Part shown: positions 1-11,300 of the stretch, piece after piece | How positions within the stretch are numbered: the first letter of the stretch is position 1 | Layout of the letters: every line of letters starts with the position of its first letter | Assembly: GCF_947179515.1 (NCBI RefSeq) | Contig: NC_067474.1 | Coordinates: 90,449,324-90,513,323, forward strand | Direction of reading: 5' to 3' | Length of the DNA: 64,000 nt | Source of the DNA: Apodemus sylvaticus | Taxonomy: Eukaryota > Chordata > Mammalia > Rodentia > Muridae | The notes under the pieces: model-generated | Databases searched by the model: none | Seen by the model: the letters and a program-made list of their open reading frames with translations, nothing else | What the model was told of the DNA's origin: nothing | Translations under genes and position numbers: made by a program

Positions 1-859
1 GGAAAAGTTCCTGAACAGAACACCAATAGCTTAAGCTCTAAGATCAAGAATTGACAAATGGGACCTCATAAAATTACAAAGTTTCTGTAAGGCAAAGGAC
101 ACTGTCAAAAGGACAAAACAGCAACCAACATATTGGGAAAGAATCTTCACCAACCCTAAATCTGACAAAGAGCTAATATCTAATATCTAATATATACAAA
201 GAATTCAAAAAGATAGACCCCAGAGAACCAAATAACCCCATTAAAAAGTGGTGTACAGAGCTAAACAGAGAATTTTCACGTGAAGAACTTTGGATGGCTG
301 AGAAGCACCTTAAGAAATGTTCAACATCATTAATCATTAGGGAAATGCAAATCAAAACAACCCTGAGATTTCACCTCATACAAGTCAGAATGGCTAAGTT
401 AAAAACTCAGGAGACAGCAGGTGTTGGCAAGGATGTGGAGAAAGAGGAACACTCTCCACTACTGGTGGGATTGCAAGATGGTACAACCACTTTGGAAATC
501 AGTCTGGCGGTTCCTCAGAAATCTGGGCATGACACTCACAGAGGTCCCTGCTATACCACTCCTGGGCATATACCCAGAGGATTCCCCGGCATGCAATAAG
601 GACACATGTGCTACTATGTCCATAGCAGCCCTATTTGTAATAGCTAGAAGCTGGAAAGAACCCAGGTGTCCCTCAATGGAGGGATGGATACAAAAAAATG
701 TGGTATATTTACACAATGGAGTACTATTCAGCCATTAGAAACAACGAAGTCATGAAATTCTTAGACAAATGGATCGAGCTGGAGAACATCATACTAATTG
801 AGGCAACCCAGTCTCAAAAGATCAACCATGGTATGCACTCACTGATAAGTAGATATTAG
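1..859 (+). pseudogene. L1 ORF2 C-terminal remnant
   Basis: This is the end of an L1 ORF2 protein (endonuclease/reverse transcriptase), holding only the region after the polymerase domain including the Cys-rich segment. It is broken. A stop lies in the first codons (TAA in the run that should read IAYALRS), there is a short duplication around 180-190, and frameshifts separate the segments at about 294-599 and 421-738. It cannot encode a working enzyme. Confidence 0.9.
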
Positions 860-1110
860 CCTAGAATCTTGGAATGCCCAAGACATAATCCACATATTAA
901 ATGATGTCCAAGAAGAATGGAGGAGTGGCCCCTGGTTCTGGAAAGACTCAGTGCAGCAGTATAGGGGAATACCAGAACAGGGAAGTATGAATGGGGGGAT
1001 TGGGGAATAGGGGGAGGGAAGAGGGCCTGTGGGACTTTCGGTGAATGGGGAGCCAGAAAAGGGGAAATCATTTGAAATGTAAATAAAAATATATAGAATA
1101 AATAAAAAAA
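1..1110 (+). mobile_element. LINE-1 3' end (young mouse L1), cut by window start
   Basis: The window opens inside ORF2 of an L1. The C-terminal reading is recognisable (RTPIA-type motif near 20, then KKCSTSLIIREMQIKTT at about 310-365 and the WKSVWRFLRNLG block near 495-530). It ends at the normal ORF2 stop, TAG at 857-859. A 3' UTR follows, with the G-rich tract at about 990-1020 and an A-rich tail to about 1110. The first 1.1 kb is nearly identical by eye to the nested L1 at 23649-24808, so both belong to one young subfamily. The 5' part lies outside the window. Confidence 0.96.
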
Positions 1111-1984
1111 TAAAGTCTGAGAAATTTGAAACTGATGATATTCACAGGACCTTCCTCAATGTTCCAGAGCAGTAGCAAGTGCTGAGGAGACAGATTTGGA
1201 CTTATTGAGCTGCCAAGAAGCTTTGGAAGAATTAGAATTTTAAATATTCTCAGGTGGGTATGGTGGCAATGGAACTACTCCCCACTCATATATGATTCTG
1301 CAGTCAATCGTCCCCAATAGTCTACAAACAATACTGATAAATTCATGGTTTGTTAAGTTGAAATTCATCAGAATTATTATTTTAATCTGTTTTCTTGTCT
1401 TGTGTATAGGGATTAAAATTTGGTTCTCATCTCCTTGGGTGTCCACACAACTGTTTAGCTTGGAAACATGAATATAAATTTTATATCATTTAATGTGATG
1501 CTTTTAGAACAGTAAGTACAAACTCTTTTTCAGTGAGTTTTGTTTTCATATTAAGAATTATATGTAAAATACTTGCCAAAGATAGATAATAATCCACAAA
1601 TTAATTGTATGTTACTATACTTTTTTTTAAAATCTGCACTTGCTTTTGTTAAGCCAAATGTAAATGAATGACAAAAATGTAACTCATAGTTTTTGATAGG
1701 ATGTTTGCAGAGGAATTTCAGTCCATCAACATGGCTGTTTTCACAGCGGGTCACATTCAAAGACTTTGGTGTGTGTGAGCCAGCTGGAATTCAAACATGC
1801 CACACACAATTAATCCCTTTGGCTAGCATTCAGACACATTCTTATACACAACTTTATGGTAAAATTAATTTGTAAAAGGAAGCAGCCATGTATGAGAGGG
1901 AGGCATAATTGAGGGATAGAAAAAAGTTCCAAGTCAGAGACCACTATGACAGAATGAGTCATGGACCGGATATGCCCAACACTC
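1111..1984. other. Unique AT-rich stretch
   Basis: No repeat family or exon-like reading is recognised here. The short open frames on both strands (60-70 codons) have no motif and no splice context. Confidence 0.5.
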
Positions 1985-2430
1985 ACTGAGCAGCTCACTG
2001 AAGGGAAAGTATTTAAGCACAGCACAGGGAGTCAGTCAACTTGGAGTCAGTGCAGTGAGTGCACAGTGCAGACAGCAGAATACACTTCAATTCATTTTGT
2101 ACACAGAGAAGGAGTTTAACTGGCACAGGTTTACAAAGAGATCCAGGCAAAGAGAGAACAGACCAGAGAATGGGAAAGAGCCATATTAGAACATACTGCC
2201 AGAGTTATTTGAAGGCCAAGTAGAGCAATTCAGTGAGAAGCCACGAGAAAGCCAAATGAATCAGTCAGCTTAGGGAGTAGGCTGAGCCAGAATAACATGA
2301 GACAGCTGGAGCTCAGGAAGAGCTAGGAAATGTGAGTCTGCATAGCAAAAAGCCTCCCAGATAACAATTACATCTGGTCAATAAGTTACTATTACATGAG
2401 ATTATCCATCAATAAACCTCCAAGTAAACA
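1985..2430 (+). repeat. RMER1-like rodent interspersed repeat (name tentative)
   Basis: This block is richer in G+C and purines than its flanks. It contains runs such as GTCAGTGCAGTGAGTG, followed by an AGCCA/CAGCT-rich middle and a tail of the AATTACATCTGG type that I associate with the rodent RMER1 group. I see no terminal repeats or target duplication. The family name comes from memory of the motif order and is uncertain; that this is an old interspersed repeat is more secure. Confidence 0.4.
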
Positions 2431-2825
2431 TTTATATCTGAAATTTAAACATACTGTTATAGATGCTTGCCAAAAATCTTGGTCCAAATAGGGGAAACTA
2501 AAGCCTCAACAAATTTTGTGTTTTTAATAAAGTCTTGTCACATTATTTAGATAAAATAATCATGTAAATGTAGCAGTCCCGTGTGCTGACAAAGTTATTT
2601 TAGGCACATGATTATATACATAGAGGTTTATCAATTTAAATTTGAAAAGCTTTAAATTGATGACCTTTTACAAATAGTTTTATTTATTAATTATACAATG
2701 CTCAATGTACTCTAACATTAAGGATGCTCAAACCACAAATATTGGAAATGAATGAAATATTATAATGAACCCCCTGTTCACTGTCCAACCCCCTGTTATT
2801 TGCAGGTAGTAAAAACTCTACAATT

Positions 2826-3018
2826 ATAAGTAATAGATTGAGCCGGGCGGTGGTGGCACACTCCTGTAATCCCAGCACTCTGGGAGACAGAGGCAGGCGG
2901 ATTTCTGAGTTCGAGGCCAGCCTGGTCTACAGAGTGAGTTCCAGGACAGCCAGGGCTATACAGAGAAACCCTGTCTCGAAAAAAACAAATCCAAAAAAAA
3001 AAAATAAGTAATAGATTG
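2826..3018 (+). mobile_element. B1 SINE with perfect 15-bp target-site duplication
   Basis: This is a 7SL-derived SINE transcribed by RNA polymerase III and mobilised by L1. The body starts at 2842 (GCCGGGCGGTGGTGGC) and carries the B-box-type GAGTTCGAGGCC and the GTCTACAGAGTGAGTTCCAG block. It ends in CTGTCTCGAAAAAAA plus an A-rich tail to 3003. ATAAGTAATAGATTG occurs at 2826-2840 and again at 3004-3018, an exact 15-bp duplication that fixes the insertion at base resolution. The near-consensus body and perfect duplication indicate a fairly recent insertion. Confidence 0.98.
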
Positions 3019-3883
3019 TCTGGTGTGCAGATGTTCCTAGCAAAGTGATTATTGATGTTTCTGATTCTCTTAGTTCACAATAACAAATAACAGATAGCTT
3101 GACATTCCATTGTTTCCATATCTAAAATTGTTTATTCAATCATGATTTCAAGGTCATGAGATATGAAAGTCCAATATTATGTGTAGAATTTGTTTCCAAT
3201 TATGGACCCAAATACCAACAATTAAAGATATATTAAATATGCTATGAAAGAAGCCCTTTCAGTATACTTTCTATTTATGTCTAAACTAAAGATGTATAGC
3301 TGATTCTTAACCACTCAGGCAAATTGCCATCCATTTTGTTTTATTGGCATACAAATTTTAAATTTAGTAAACAAAAGTTTTTGGAATCTTAGCAAATACA
3401 GAGAAGTATACAAAAACCTTCCTACAATGAGATTATGAATATTTATGCATTCATCTATGTTATAGTATATCTCTCATTTGTAAATAAGAGCATACATGAT
3501 ATAATCAATCCATTAAGTTATTTTGTTCACCTTTATTTTACAGTAAATTTTAGCTATCTTACCATTTATGATCATGAATGTAGTATTAGTAAGATGAGCC
3601 ATTATTTCAAAGACTTTCTTTGAGTCTAAAATATCTTTGCAATACAAAAGGACTAAGGTATCAGAACCATCAATAATACTTTGCTAGTAAGATCTGCATA
3701 CCAGACAACCTATGATTTAAAATTGCGATTTATCAGTAGCTGCAAATAATATTTATTAATTTGAATGAGTAATTAAGTTTGTCTACTAGAAACTTTATTA
3801 GGCACTGCAAACATGAACACATAAACACACAAGTTACCTTCCATATAAACAAATTAGACATTTACATGTTTCTAATGAAATAC
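3019..3883. other. Unique AT-rich stretch
   Basis: No gene, repeat family or RNA structure is recognised. One 62-codon open frame at 3435-3623 is rich in Tyr, Ile and Ser, as expected of random AT-rich sequence. Confidence 0.5.
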
Positions 3884-3928
3884 ATATATATATATATATA
3901 TACAATATATATATATATATTGTATATA
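3884..3928. repeat. TA microsatellite with perfect 24-bp palindrome
   Basis: A TA array is broken by TACA/TGTA. The bases 3901-3924 form a perfect self-complementary palindrome (TACA, alternating AT, TGTA), which could extrude as a cruciform. Confidence 0.9.
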
Positions 3929-4214
3929 TGATCTTTTATATACTAACAATTAAGTAGACAATGAAGATAAAATACAATTTCATTTACTTAGAAAGAATTG
4001 TATATTTGCCTATTCAGTAGGTTGGTGAACTATTTTTGTGGTCTGGATTGCTCTTAAGCAAAAGCCTTGAACATACTGTCACTTTAACACAAACATAAGT
4101 TGATGATATCCATGCTCCTGCATATCTTCCACCACTTCCCTATGAGGTCAAGAAGTAGAATAATTCCAGGTACTATGTTTATGATTACCTGAAATACTGA
4201 GTGACTCGACAACT

Positions 4215-4497
4215 CAGAGGTCACAGGGAATAAACTACCAACCAAAGAGTACACAAGGAGGGACCCATGGCTCCAGCTGCAGATGTAGCAGAGGATGACC
4301 TTGTTGGACATCAAAGGGAGGAAAGGCCCTTGGTTCTGAGAAGGCTCAATGCTGCAGTATAAGGGAAATATCAGGACAGAGAAGCAGGAGTGGGTAGGTT
4401 GGTGAGCAGGGGAAGGAGGGATAGGATAGGGTATTTTTGGAGGGAAAGGGGATAACATTTGAAATGCAAATAAAGAAAGTATCCAATAAAAAAACGT
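4215..4497 (+). mobile_element. L1 3' UTR end, 5'-truncated
   Basis: The block runs in the usual rodent L1 tail order: an AAAGAGTACACA motif, the GGACCCATGGCTCCAGCTG segment, a TTGTTGGACATCAA segment, a G-rich tract (about 4385-4450), GGGGATAACATTTGAAATG, and an AATAAAGAAAGTATCCAAT tail. No ORF2 is attached. Its left boundary is approximate. Confidence 0.88.
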
Positions 4498-4974
4498 TTA
4501 TGGCTCATGACGATAATTTACTTGGAAGCCTTTTGCTGTACAGACATTACTTCATGAAATTCACATATTTTAAAAGCTTTCTTAGAGATGTTTGAAGGAG
4601 AAAAGAAATAATTACATTGGACAAATTGCATAGATTTTCCAGAGCTGCTATGAAAACTGTTTTCCTTTTCCAAACTTCCAAAGGAAGTACACTGAGATAA
4701 TTGATCATTTTCTTATCTTTTATGTCAGCCCATGTGTTTGTGGAGTATGTACTCATGCCACAGTTGTCAAGAGAGTGCACTAAAATGACTGTGCTGCTCC
4801 CCTGGGTCTCCTGTACTGACTTGCGTCCACTCTCTGATACTTTCAAAATTTCTTGGGTCCTTACAACATGGAACTTACTGTCATCATCCACAATTTCTCA
4901 AAGCTTTATTAAAAAGATTATTTTGCCTCAAGCTACAAGCGCATCATTATAAAGAAAGAGTTTATAATTTCTTT
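4498..4974. other. Unidentified insert between two L1 tails; 114-codon open frame on minus strand
   Basis: This stretch is not L1 and is less AT-rich than usual for the window. The minus strand is open from an ATG at 4891 to a stop near 4547. The reading has mixed composition (SESGRKSVQETQGSS, then NTWADIKDKKMINYL) rather than the Ile/Tyr/Lys bias of random AT-rich frames. I do not recognise the product. It could be part of a processed pseudogene, but I see no poly-A tail or target duplication to prove it. A chance open frame is the main alternative. Confidence 0.3.
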
Positions 4975-4984
4975 ATATTTTCTG

Positions 4985-5050
4985 GAGGTGAAACCAGGAA
5001 AGGGGATAACATGTGAAATGTAAATAAAGAAAATATCTAATAAAAATAAT
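4985..5050 (+). mobile_element. Very short L1 3' tip
   Basis: Only the last 65 or so bases of an L1 are present: GAAACCAGGAAAGGGGATAA, then GAAATGTAAATAAAG and a TCTAATAAAAATAA tail. It lies about 480 bp after another L1 3' end in the same orientation. Confidence 0.8.
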
Positions 5051-5104
5051 TGTTTATAGTTTCATTTAACTTCTAGTTTGAACATTTTGCTTTATGTTTG
5101 GAGT

Positions 5105-5242
5105 GGAGTGTATGATCTTTTGGTTCATTGTTTTGGCTATTCCCTGACAGATAGAACTATCAGTAAAAACAAGTTCTTCCTTTCCTAATTTTCTTTGGGT
5201 CATGATGTTTTGTCCCAACAACAGAAAAATACCTAACTCACC
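5105..5242 (+). repeat. Unnamed rodent interspersed repeat, 3'-terminal part
   Basis: The end AAACAAGTTCTTCCTTTCC ... GGTCATGATGTTTTGTC ... CAACAACAGAAAAATACC matches a common mouse repeat whose end carries a 'TTGGTCATGGTGTTTCATCACAGCAATAGAAA'-type signature. The same family recurs at 12755-12972 in this orientation and at 15148-15537 in the opposite one. I cannot give its library name. Confidence 0.5.
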
Positions 5243-6690
5243 CTATATATAAAAATATCAGGTTTTAAAATGTTTATGCATTCACAGTGACATCTTCAAT
5301 TTTATTTTATTTAGTAAACCCTTTACCATCTTTATGTAATTAGAAAAAAAAGTATAGATAAAAAGTTAAAATCACGTTTCTATTGAACTTTGCTCAAAAC
5401 TTAGGTCTATTTATTTTTAATTTAAAGCATTGTGTAATTGTTCTTAAAACCATTGAGAGAATATTTATTGAGTTCTGCTAATGTTCCATGCAGCAACTAG
5501 ACAAGGAGATGAATATAAATAATTCCCTAGGTTCTGGGAATAGCCTGGCGAGAAGCAAATAAGCAAACATAGACAGTGAGCCACACATTTCCTTAATTCC
5601 AAGAGGTAAATTTTACATTTAAATCACCTTGAAAGCAAGACATACAATACATGATTATATTTCACATTAGACTAGATTTTTCCCTGTCAGAAAACTTTAG
5701 TGTTGTAGTCTTGTCTTGCTCAACCATGTTGTCCTAATGGGAGGACAGCATCAATAAGTTGATAAAAGGTTCAAAAGATTAGGTGGTTTCTGCAGGCAAT
5801 GCTATAAGAGAATGTTTAAAATCAGGTTAATGGTTTTAAAGTTCAGAACAAAAAACTGTGATTTAACAGTGATTTGACAGTGAGGCTCCTGTCAAAGTTA
5901 TGGCTGTACATATAGTAGTTCTGAACAAGAAATGTCATCTTCATGTTTCTGATCATAAATTCAGATTATTCAACATGGAAGCAGTAACTTTTGAGCTTTA
6001 AAAATAGAGTTTCTAAATGAGATGGATACTATTCTCTGGGTGGCAGGGAAAAATGGCCTAGAAGATTTGGATATTCAAACCTCATCTAGTTAAGTAAGCA
6101 TGCCAAGATCTGATGAAAGTCAAAATAAGATATTTGATTTTATTCCATAAATAAAAAGAAAATATAGTACTTAAAAAACTAACAAAAGTATAATATTAAG
6201 GGAAACCATGCATTTATTATACAGTGTTAATACATGGAAACAGAGATACAAGTCATTCAACAAAGAAAGTGCAATATGTACTACATAGTCCCTGCTTAGT
6301 ATTGAGAGATCTGCATCAGAGAGAAATATGTACATGTTCCAATCTTGCACAGCTAACACAGAGGCTGGAGTGCAGAAACAGGGATGCTTCTTCTCCCAAG
6401 AGCATAAAGAGTTTCCACTAAATCCTTTGCAGCACAATTTAAAGTTGTAACTTTCTTATTTCCCCATCTCTTCATATTATTTTAACATAGAGTGGATGAT
6501 TAATTTTATCCCTTCATTTGCTATTTGCTATTACCACTGTCAAATAGCAAACCAGGAGGATTTTCAAGTTTTTGTTCCTGGAATTCCTTCAAATGCCAAG
6601 GATTGTGCCTATAACAAGGTTGAAATGGAGCTGCTTTTGTTTAAGATATACATAAACAGGTTTTTTTTTTCCCAGGGGAAGAGATTGTAT
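5243..6690. other. Unique stretch, nothing recognised
   Basis: Mixed AT-rich sequence. Short open frames on both strands near 6171-6437 have no motif. No repeat family is recognised. Confidence 0.45.
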
Positions 6691-7101
6691 TCTATCAAAG
6701 AACAGCAATTGGAGAGGAACCACAGTGGAGTTGAAGGGGTGTTTTGAAGCAGTGCTTGGTTAGTGCGGTTTGCCAGAGGCTTCAAGTGGGAGAAGGCACT
6801 GAGCACAGCTCTTCCTGGCAGGGTTAGGCTGCCTTGGTTCCACACCAGCCTTTGTGCTGCTCCCTCACATTTTGTTTATAGCTTGTTCAGCAGTAGACAC
6901 TGGGAAGCAGGTCAGGAAGACATCAAAGAAGCTGTGCTGTTCATATTTTGTTTTCCCTTTGGCAGATCTTTGCACTGCTTCCTGCTGACACTACAATTTC
7001 AGCAATTTAATGATACCATTGTTTCTGAAAATGACATAGAAAGCGACACCTCCAGCCACTTAATTGGGGTCCTTGATAAAGTAGAATCTGCTGTTTTCTA
7101 A
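6691..7101 (+). other. Less AT-rich unique block; possible exon or conserved element
   Basis: The plus strand is open for 112 codons from 6763 to 7101. A pyrimidine-rich stretch ending in GGCAG at 6961-6965 makes a good splice acceptor, and a weak donor (AAA/GTAGAA) starts at 7081, which would bound a 115-bp exon (6966-7080). I do not recognise the translated product. No promoter or further exon is visible nearby, so an isolated exon, a degraded retrocopy or a conserved noncoding element are all possible. Confidence 0.25.
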
Positions 7102-7639
7102 AGTCCTATTTTGGGTGTTTGTGTGTGAAGTGGGGAGATGGGGAAAGAGGTTTATTTTCATTTAAAAGGGTAAACTCTTATTAAGTAATTTTAAACTCAA
7201 GCTACATAATTAAGGTGTGTTATTTCTATGGACACTCTAAGAGGCTCATGAAAGGCTCACTTTTATTTACCACAAAGATACTAATGAAATTATTAGTCTC
7301 TGGCTTATGCTGGCTGCCCTTGAGTCAATGCAATTTCACTTTTCATTCCAAATCTATACTGTATTATGCCAGTTCTTGCTAAGTACACTGCTATTCCAAG
7401 TATGTTCATCAAGGTCTGTTCCACTGTTTGGTTTTGTTTGCTTATTTGTAGGTTGGTTGGGGGTTTAGTGTTGTTGTTATTGTTTGTTTGTTTGTTTGCT
7501 TAATTTTGTTTGATTATTCATTTTTATTGATCTTTTCTGTCTGTTGTGTGCAGCAGAGTTGTAGAAGGACTTCTGCATATTTCCAGTTCACTGAGACTGG
7601 AGAGCTTTGCAACATTTGAACTATGTCAAGCTACTTTTA
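7102..7639. other. Unique stretch with short TTTG repeat
   Basis: T-rich sequence. A TGTT/TTTG run lies at about 7479-7500. No gene or named repeat is recognised. Confidence 0.5.
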
Positions 7640-9027
7640 TCCATGTTTGCAAGCAAATGGACAGAATTAGAAAATATCATCCTGAGTGAGGCAATTCATA
7701 CCAAAAGGGACATGCATGGAATGTACTCACTAATAAGTAGATGTTATCAAAAAATAATACAGAATACCCAAAATACAGTCCACAAAAAACAAATAGTCAA
7801 TAAGGTCAAGAGCCCAAGTACAAACATGTCAGTGTCACTTGGGAGGGGAAAGACAGCAATCACAAGTCAGGGAGGGAGGAAGGGAGGGAGGACGGACGGG
7901 AGAGAGGGACCTGGGAGGGAAACATGATTTAGTATTGTGTGGGATAAAAGGACTGAAGCCCTGAGGGCCAGCAAAAATGAATGAAGATAGCAACCTCAGA
8001 GGTAGGAGGTTGGGGGGACTCTGCAGAATGTACCAGAGACATGGGAGGGGAGAGACTCTCAGGATTCAAAGGCAGGGACCTTAGGTGAAATTCCTAACAG
8101 TGGGGAGAGAGAACTTGTAGAACTTACCTCCAGAAGAAAGACAGGGCATCAAGTGAGGGATAGGGTTGCTATCACATAGTCAAAACTTTTACCCATAATT
8201 GGTCCAGTCTGAAAGAACTGCAGGGCTGGAAATAGAGATGAGCCTGAGGAAAAGTAGGTCCAACAACAGGCTCACAGTGGGATCCATCTCAAGAGGAAGC
8301 CCCAAGGTCTGATTCTATTATTGAGGCTATGGAGCACTCACAAAAAGGGACCTAGCATAATTGTACTTCAGAAGACCCCAAAAGCAGCTGAAAGTGTTAG
8401 ATGCAGATATTTGCATACAGCCAATGGATAGAAGCTGCTGACCAACCCCTGTGACTGAGTTAGGGAAAATCTTAAAGAAGCTGAGGAGGAGGGTGTCCCT
8501 GGAGGATCCCAGCAGGATCCCTGAGATCTCTTAAACACTGGACTATCAACCAGGCAGCATACACCAGCTGTTATGAGGCCTCCAACATACATACAACAGA
8601 GGACTGCAAGTCTTAGACTCGGTCAGAGTAGATATACACAACCCTTAAAAGACTGGAGGCTCAAGGGAGTTTAGAGTTCTGGTGGGTTGGGTGGTTAGGT
8701 ATGGGATGTGGAACAGTCAGGGGATGGACTGGGTGGGGTATAAAATAGATACTAAACCACCAACCAAAAAGTACACATGGATCTATGGCTCCAGTTACAT
8801 ATGTAGCAGAGGATGTCCTTTTCAGACATCAATGAGAGGAGAGGCCATTGGTCCTGTGAAGGCTCAATGCCCCAGTGTAGGGAAATGCCAGATCAGGAAA
8901 ATGGGAGTGGAGGAGTTTGTAAGCAGTGGGAGGGGGAATGGGATAGGGAGTTTTCAGAGGGGAAACACAGAAAGGGGATAACCTTTTAAATGTAAATAAA
9001 ACAAGTAACTAATAAAAATAAAAAAAT
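7640..9027 (+). mobile_element. Lx-type L1: last ORF2 codons plus long 3' UTR
   Basis: The fragment opens with the degraded ORF2 end: KWTELENIILSEA at about 7655-7693, and MYSLIS near the natural stop at about 7740. About 1.27 kb of 3' UTR follows, with a GGGAGGGAGGAAGG tract (7870-7890), the GTACACATGGATCTATGGC segment (8770), a G-rich tract (8900-8960) and a TAAATAAAACAAGTAACTAA tail. It is clearly older than the L1s near 23-33 kb. Confidence 0.88.
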
Positions 9028-9999
9028 CTGGAATATAAAAATAAATTAAGTACATAAATACATAAAGATTAAATAAAAAAAAGAAATTTCTTTTACCTGC
9101 AGAATTCTAATCAGGGTGATTGTAAATTTTCATTATTTTAATTCTGAACATGTAAAATAATATTGATGAGTCCATAAGTCTGTTTTACATAGTGATGCCT
9201 GCAATTACTTATAGTATTGTGGTGATAAAGTCACAAAATTAAAAATCTGTATATTATACTCATAGTGCTGATAAATTTAAGACAGTGAGAGGCATGAGCA
9301 CAGTTCTTCAACTTTATTAGAAGACAAGACTATTAAAATAAGCCTATGGAATGTTAGTTTAATAATACCAAATCAAATTTTATTGTTTAATTCAACCCAT
9401 TACATTAAAATATTAAGGAAGAACAATTAAATAATCATATGATATACACTGAAAGCATTTGAAAAACTATGGAAATCCATAAATACGAACTTTTAAGAAA
9501 TCTGTAACTAACAGAACACTTACTGCATAGGAACTGGAACACTTGTTCCAATGTAAATAATCGCAAGTTGTTCGTACTCACAACCGCTTTGTAATAATAC
9601 TTGTAGTATTACTAATAAAATGATATTTAAAAAAGAATTAAACAAAGAATAAGTAAGCTTTGTTTACTTTAGAGAGGTAAAGTATGTCTGTGAAAATATA
9701 AAGGAATAATCTCAACAATGACAGTGAAACTCCAGACACTAAGTAATCAAGACAAGTTTTTAGGATACAAAACTAGAAAACAAGTCAAACATTATTCTAT
9801 ATAGAATAAACAAACAAATTTGACTTATATGAAAAACAATATACATCACTGTGTAACCTAATTAAATGCTTAAGCATTAGACTAACACAGTATGAACAGA
9901 AACTATGAAACTATGACCATCCCAATAGAAAATAATGATTGCAGAGATAATTCCTGTACAAGGATAGGAAGATATCACATGGTTATGATATCATTTTTC
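9028..9999. other. Unique AT-rich stretch
   Basis: No gene, repeat family or structured RNA is recognised. Confidence 0.5.
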
Positions 10000-10662
10000 A
10001 CAAAATTGATCTATCATCATGCCAAAACACCCAATAGTACATTTCTTAACCCTCAGCAGAGAAGATTCTTCTTGAAGTGATCCACAACTGGACAAAATGC
10101 AGTGAATGAGAGACTTTGGAGCAATCAGCCATAAATGGGATGTCTTATTCAAATCCCTCCACTCAAGGCCCAGGGTTCTATGTAGAAAAGGGGGTGGAAT
10201 ATTATAAGAGCCTGATTTTGTGGATAGTGTAAGGAAAAGAACAATTTCTAAACATGACAAGGCGATGAACACCTGAACTCACAGAGCCTATGCCAGCTAG
10301 ATTTGTTGCTCACATTCAGGGCAGATATATAACTAACACAGAAGAGGAAACATTGGCATAATGTATCCGCTCTAGCCAGGAAGTATTTGCCACTAATTGC
10401 CACTGTGAGAGGAAAATCACATTTCCCTGAATGGAGTGACCCTGGGTATATTAACCACAGTACAGGCCGATACACAGAAGTATTTGTTGGACACAAATTA
10501 GATGTTTTCTTGTAGCTTGTTATATTCTGTTTTATTAGGATAGAGGAAGAAGATGAAGTTGGAGGATGGAAGGGAGCTCTGAGAGGAGATGTGGCATAGA
10601 AGGTATTATGATAAAAATACACTCTATACAATTTTCAAAGAATAAATAAAAATTAAAACAAT
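10000..10662 (+). mobile_element. Old Lx L1 3' UTR
   Basis: Degraded Lx tail order is visible. It includes AATCAGCCATAAATGGGATG (about 10121), the AAAAGGGGGTGGAATATTATAAGAG segment near 10180-10210 and GAACTCACAGAGCC (about 10275). The Lx-type end TACAATTTTCAAAGAATAAA follows at about 10628-10647. No ORF2 is attached. Boundaries are approximate because of divergence. Confidence 0.75.
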
Positions 10663-10869
10663 TTATAGATGTAGAAACCCATTCAGTTGATGATGATGAG
10701 GCTTAAAGATTTAAAAATTATGAAGTTGAATGAGAAAATAGTAGGAGTTGTGGGGAAAGTAGAAAAAGAGAAAGAGCAGACACATTTGCTGAAATTATGT
10801 TCTAGGTATGGGTAATATTCTCAAAAGATAACGTTTTTTAATACTAGAAACAGCAAAAACCCCTCATAA

Positions 10870-11300
10870 CATTTAAAGCACAAGCCATCATAAAGAATAT
10901 GGAGCAACAGGGACACTTGTTCATTTTTGATAAGAGTAAAGGTTCAAAATTATCTTTGGAAGATAGTTTGATGTTTTCTTAAAAATATTGAAGGTAATAT
11001 TATACACTTTATTTTATCCTAGATGCACAAAATTGCATTTTCCTGTAATAATCTGCATATATGTACTTGTAATTGCTAAAAACTGGCAGCAATCAAGCTC
11101 CTTTTATATGTGAACATATAAACTGTGATACAGACAAATTGTGGTCTATAATTTGGCACTAAAAATTGAACTATGCAAGCCATAAAAATGAGCTCATTCA
11201 CGACCTAGAGTACTCAAGCTCGGTGAAAACAAAAATGGAATCCTAAAATCTGGAAAATTACTAAGTCGTCAGAGAAAGGGAATGCAAGTGAAGAGGCTTT
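10870..11300 (+). mobile_element. Ancient L1 (L1M-like) ORF2 end
   Basis: Very diverged. The pattern TTGTAATTGCTAAAAACTGG (11069-11088) followed by a degraded 'GGTATATTCATACAATGGA'-type segment and AAAAATGAGCTCA matches the end of L1 ORF2 in its pan-mammalian form. The degree of decay suggests insertion long before the murine radiation. Confidence 0.6.
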
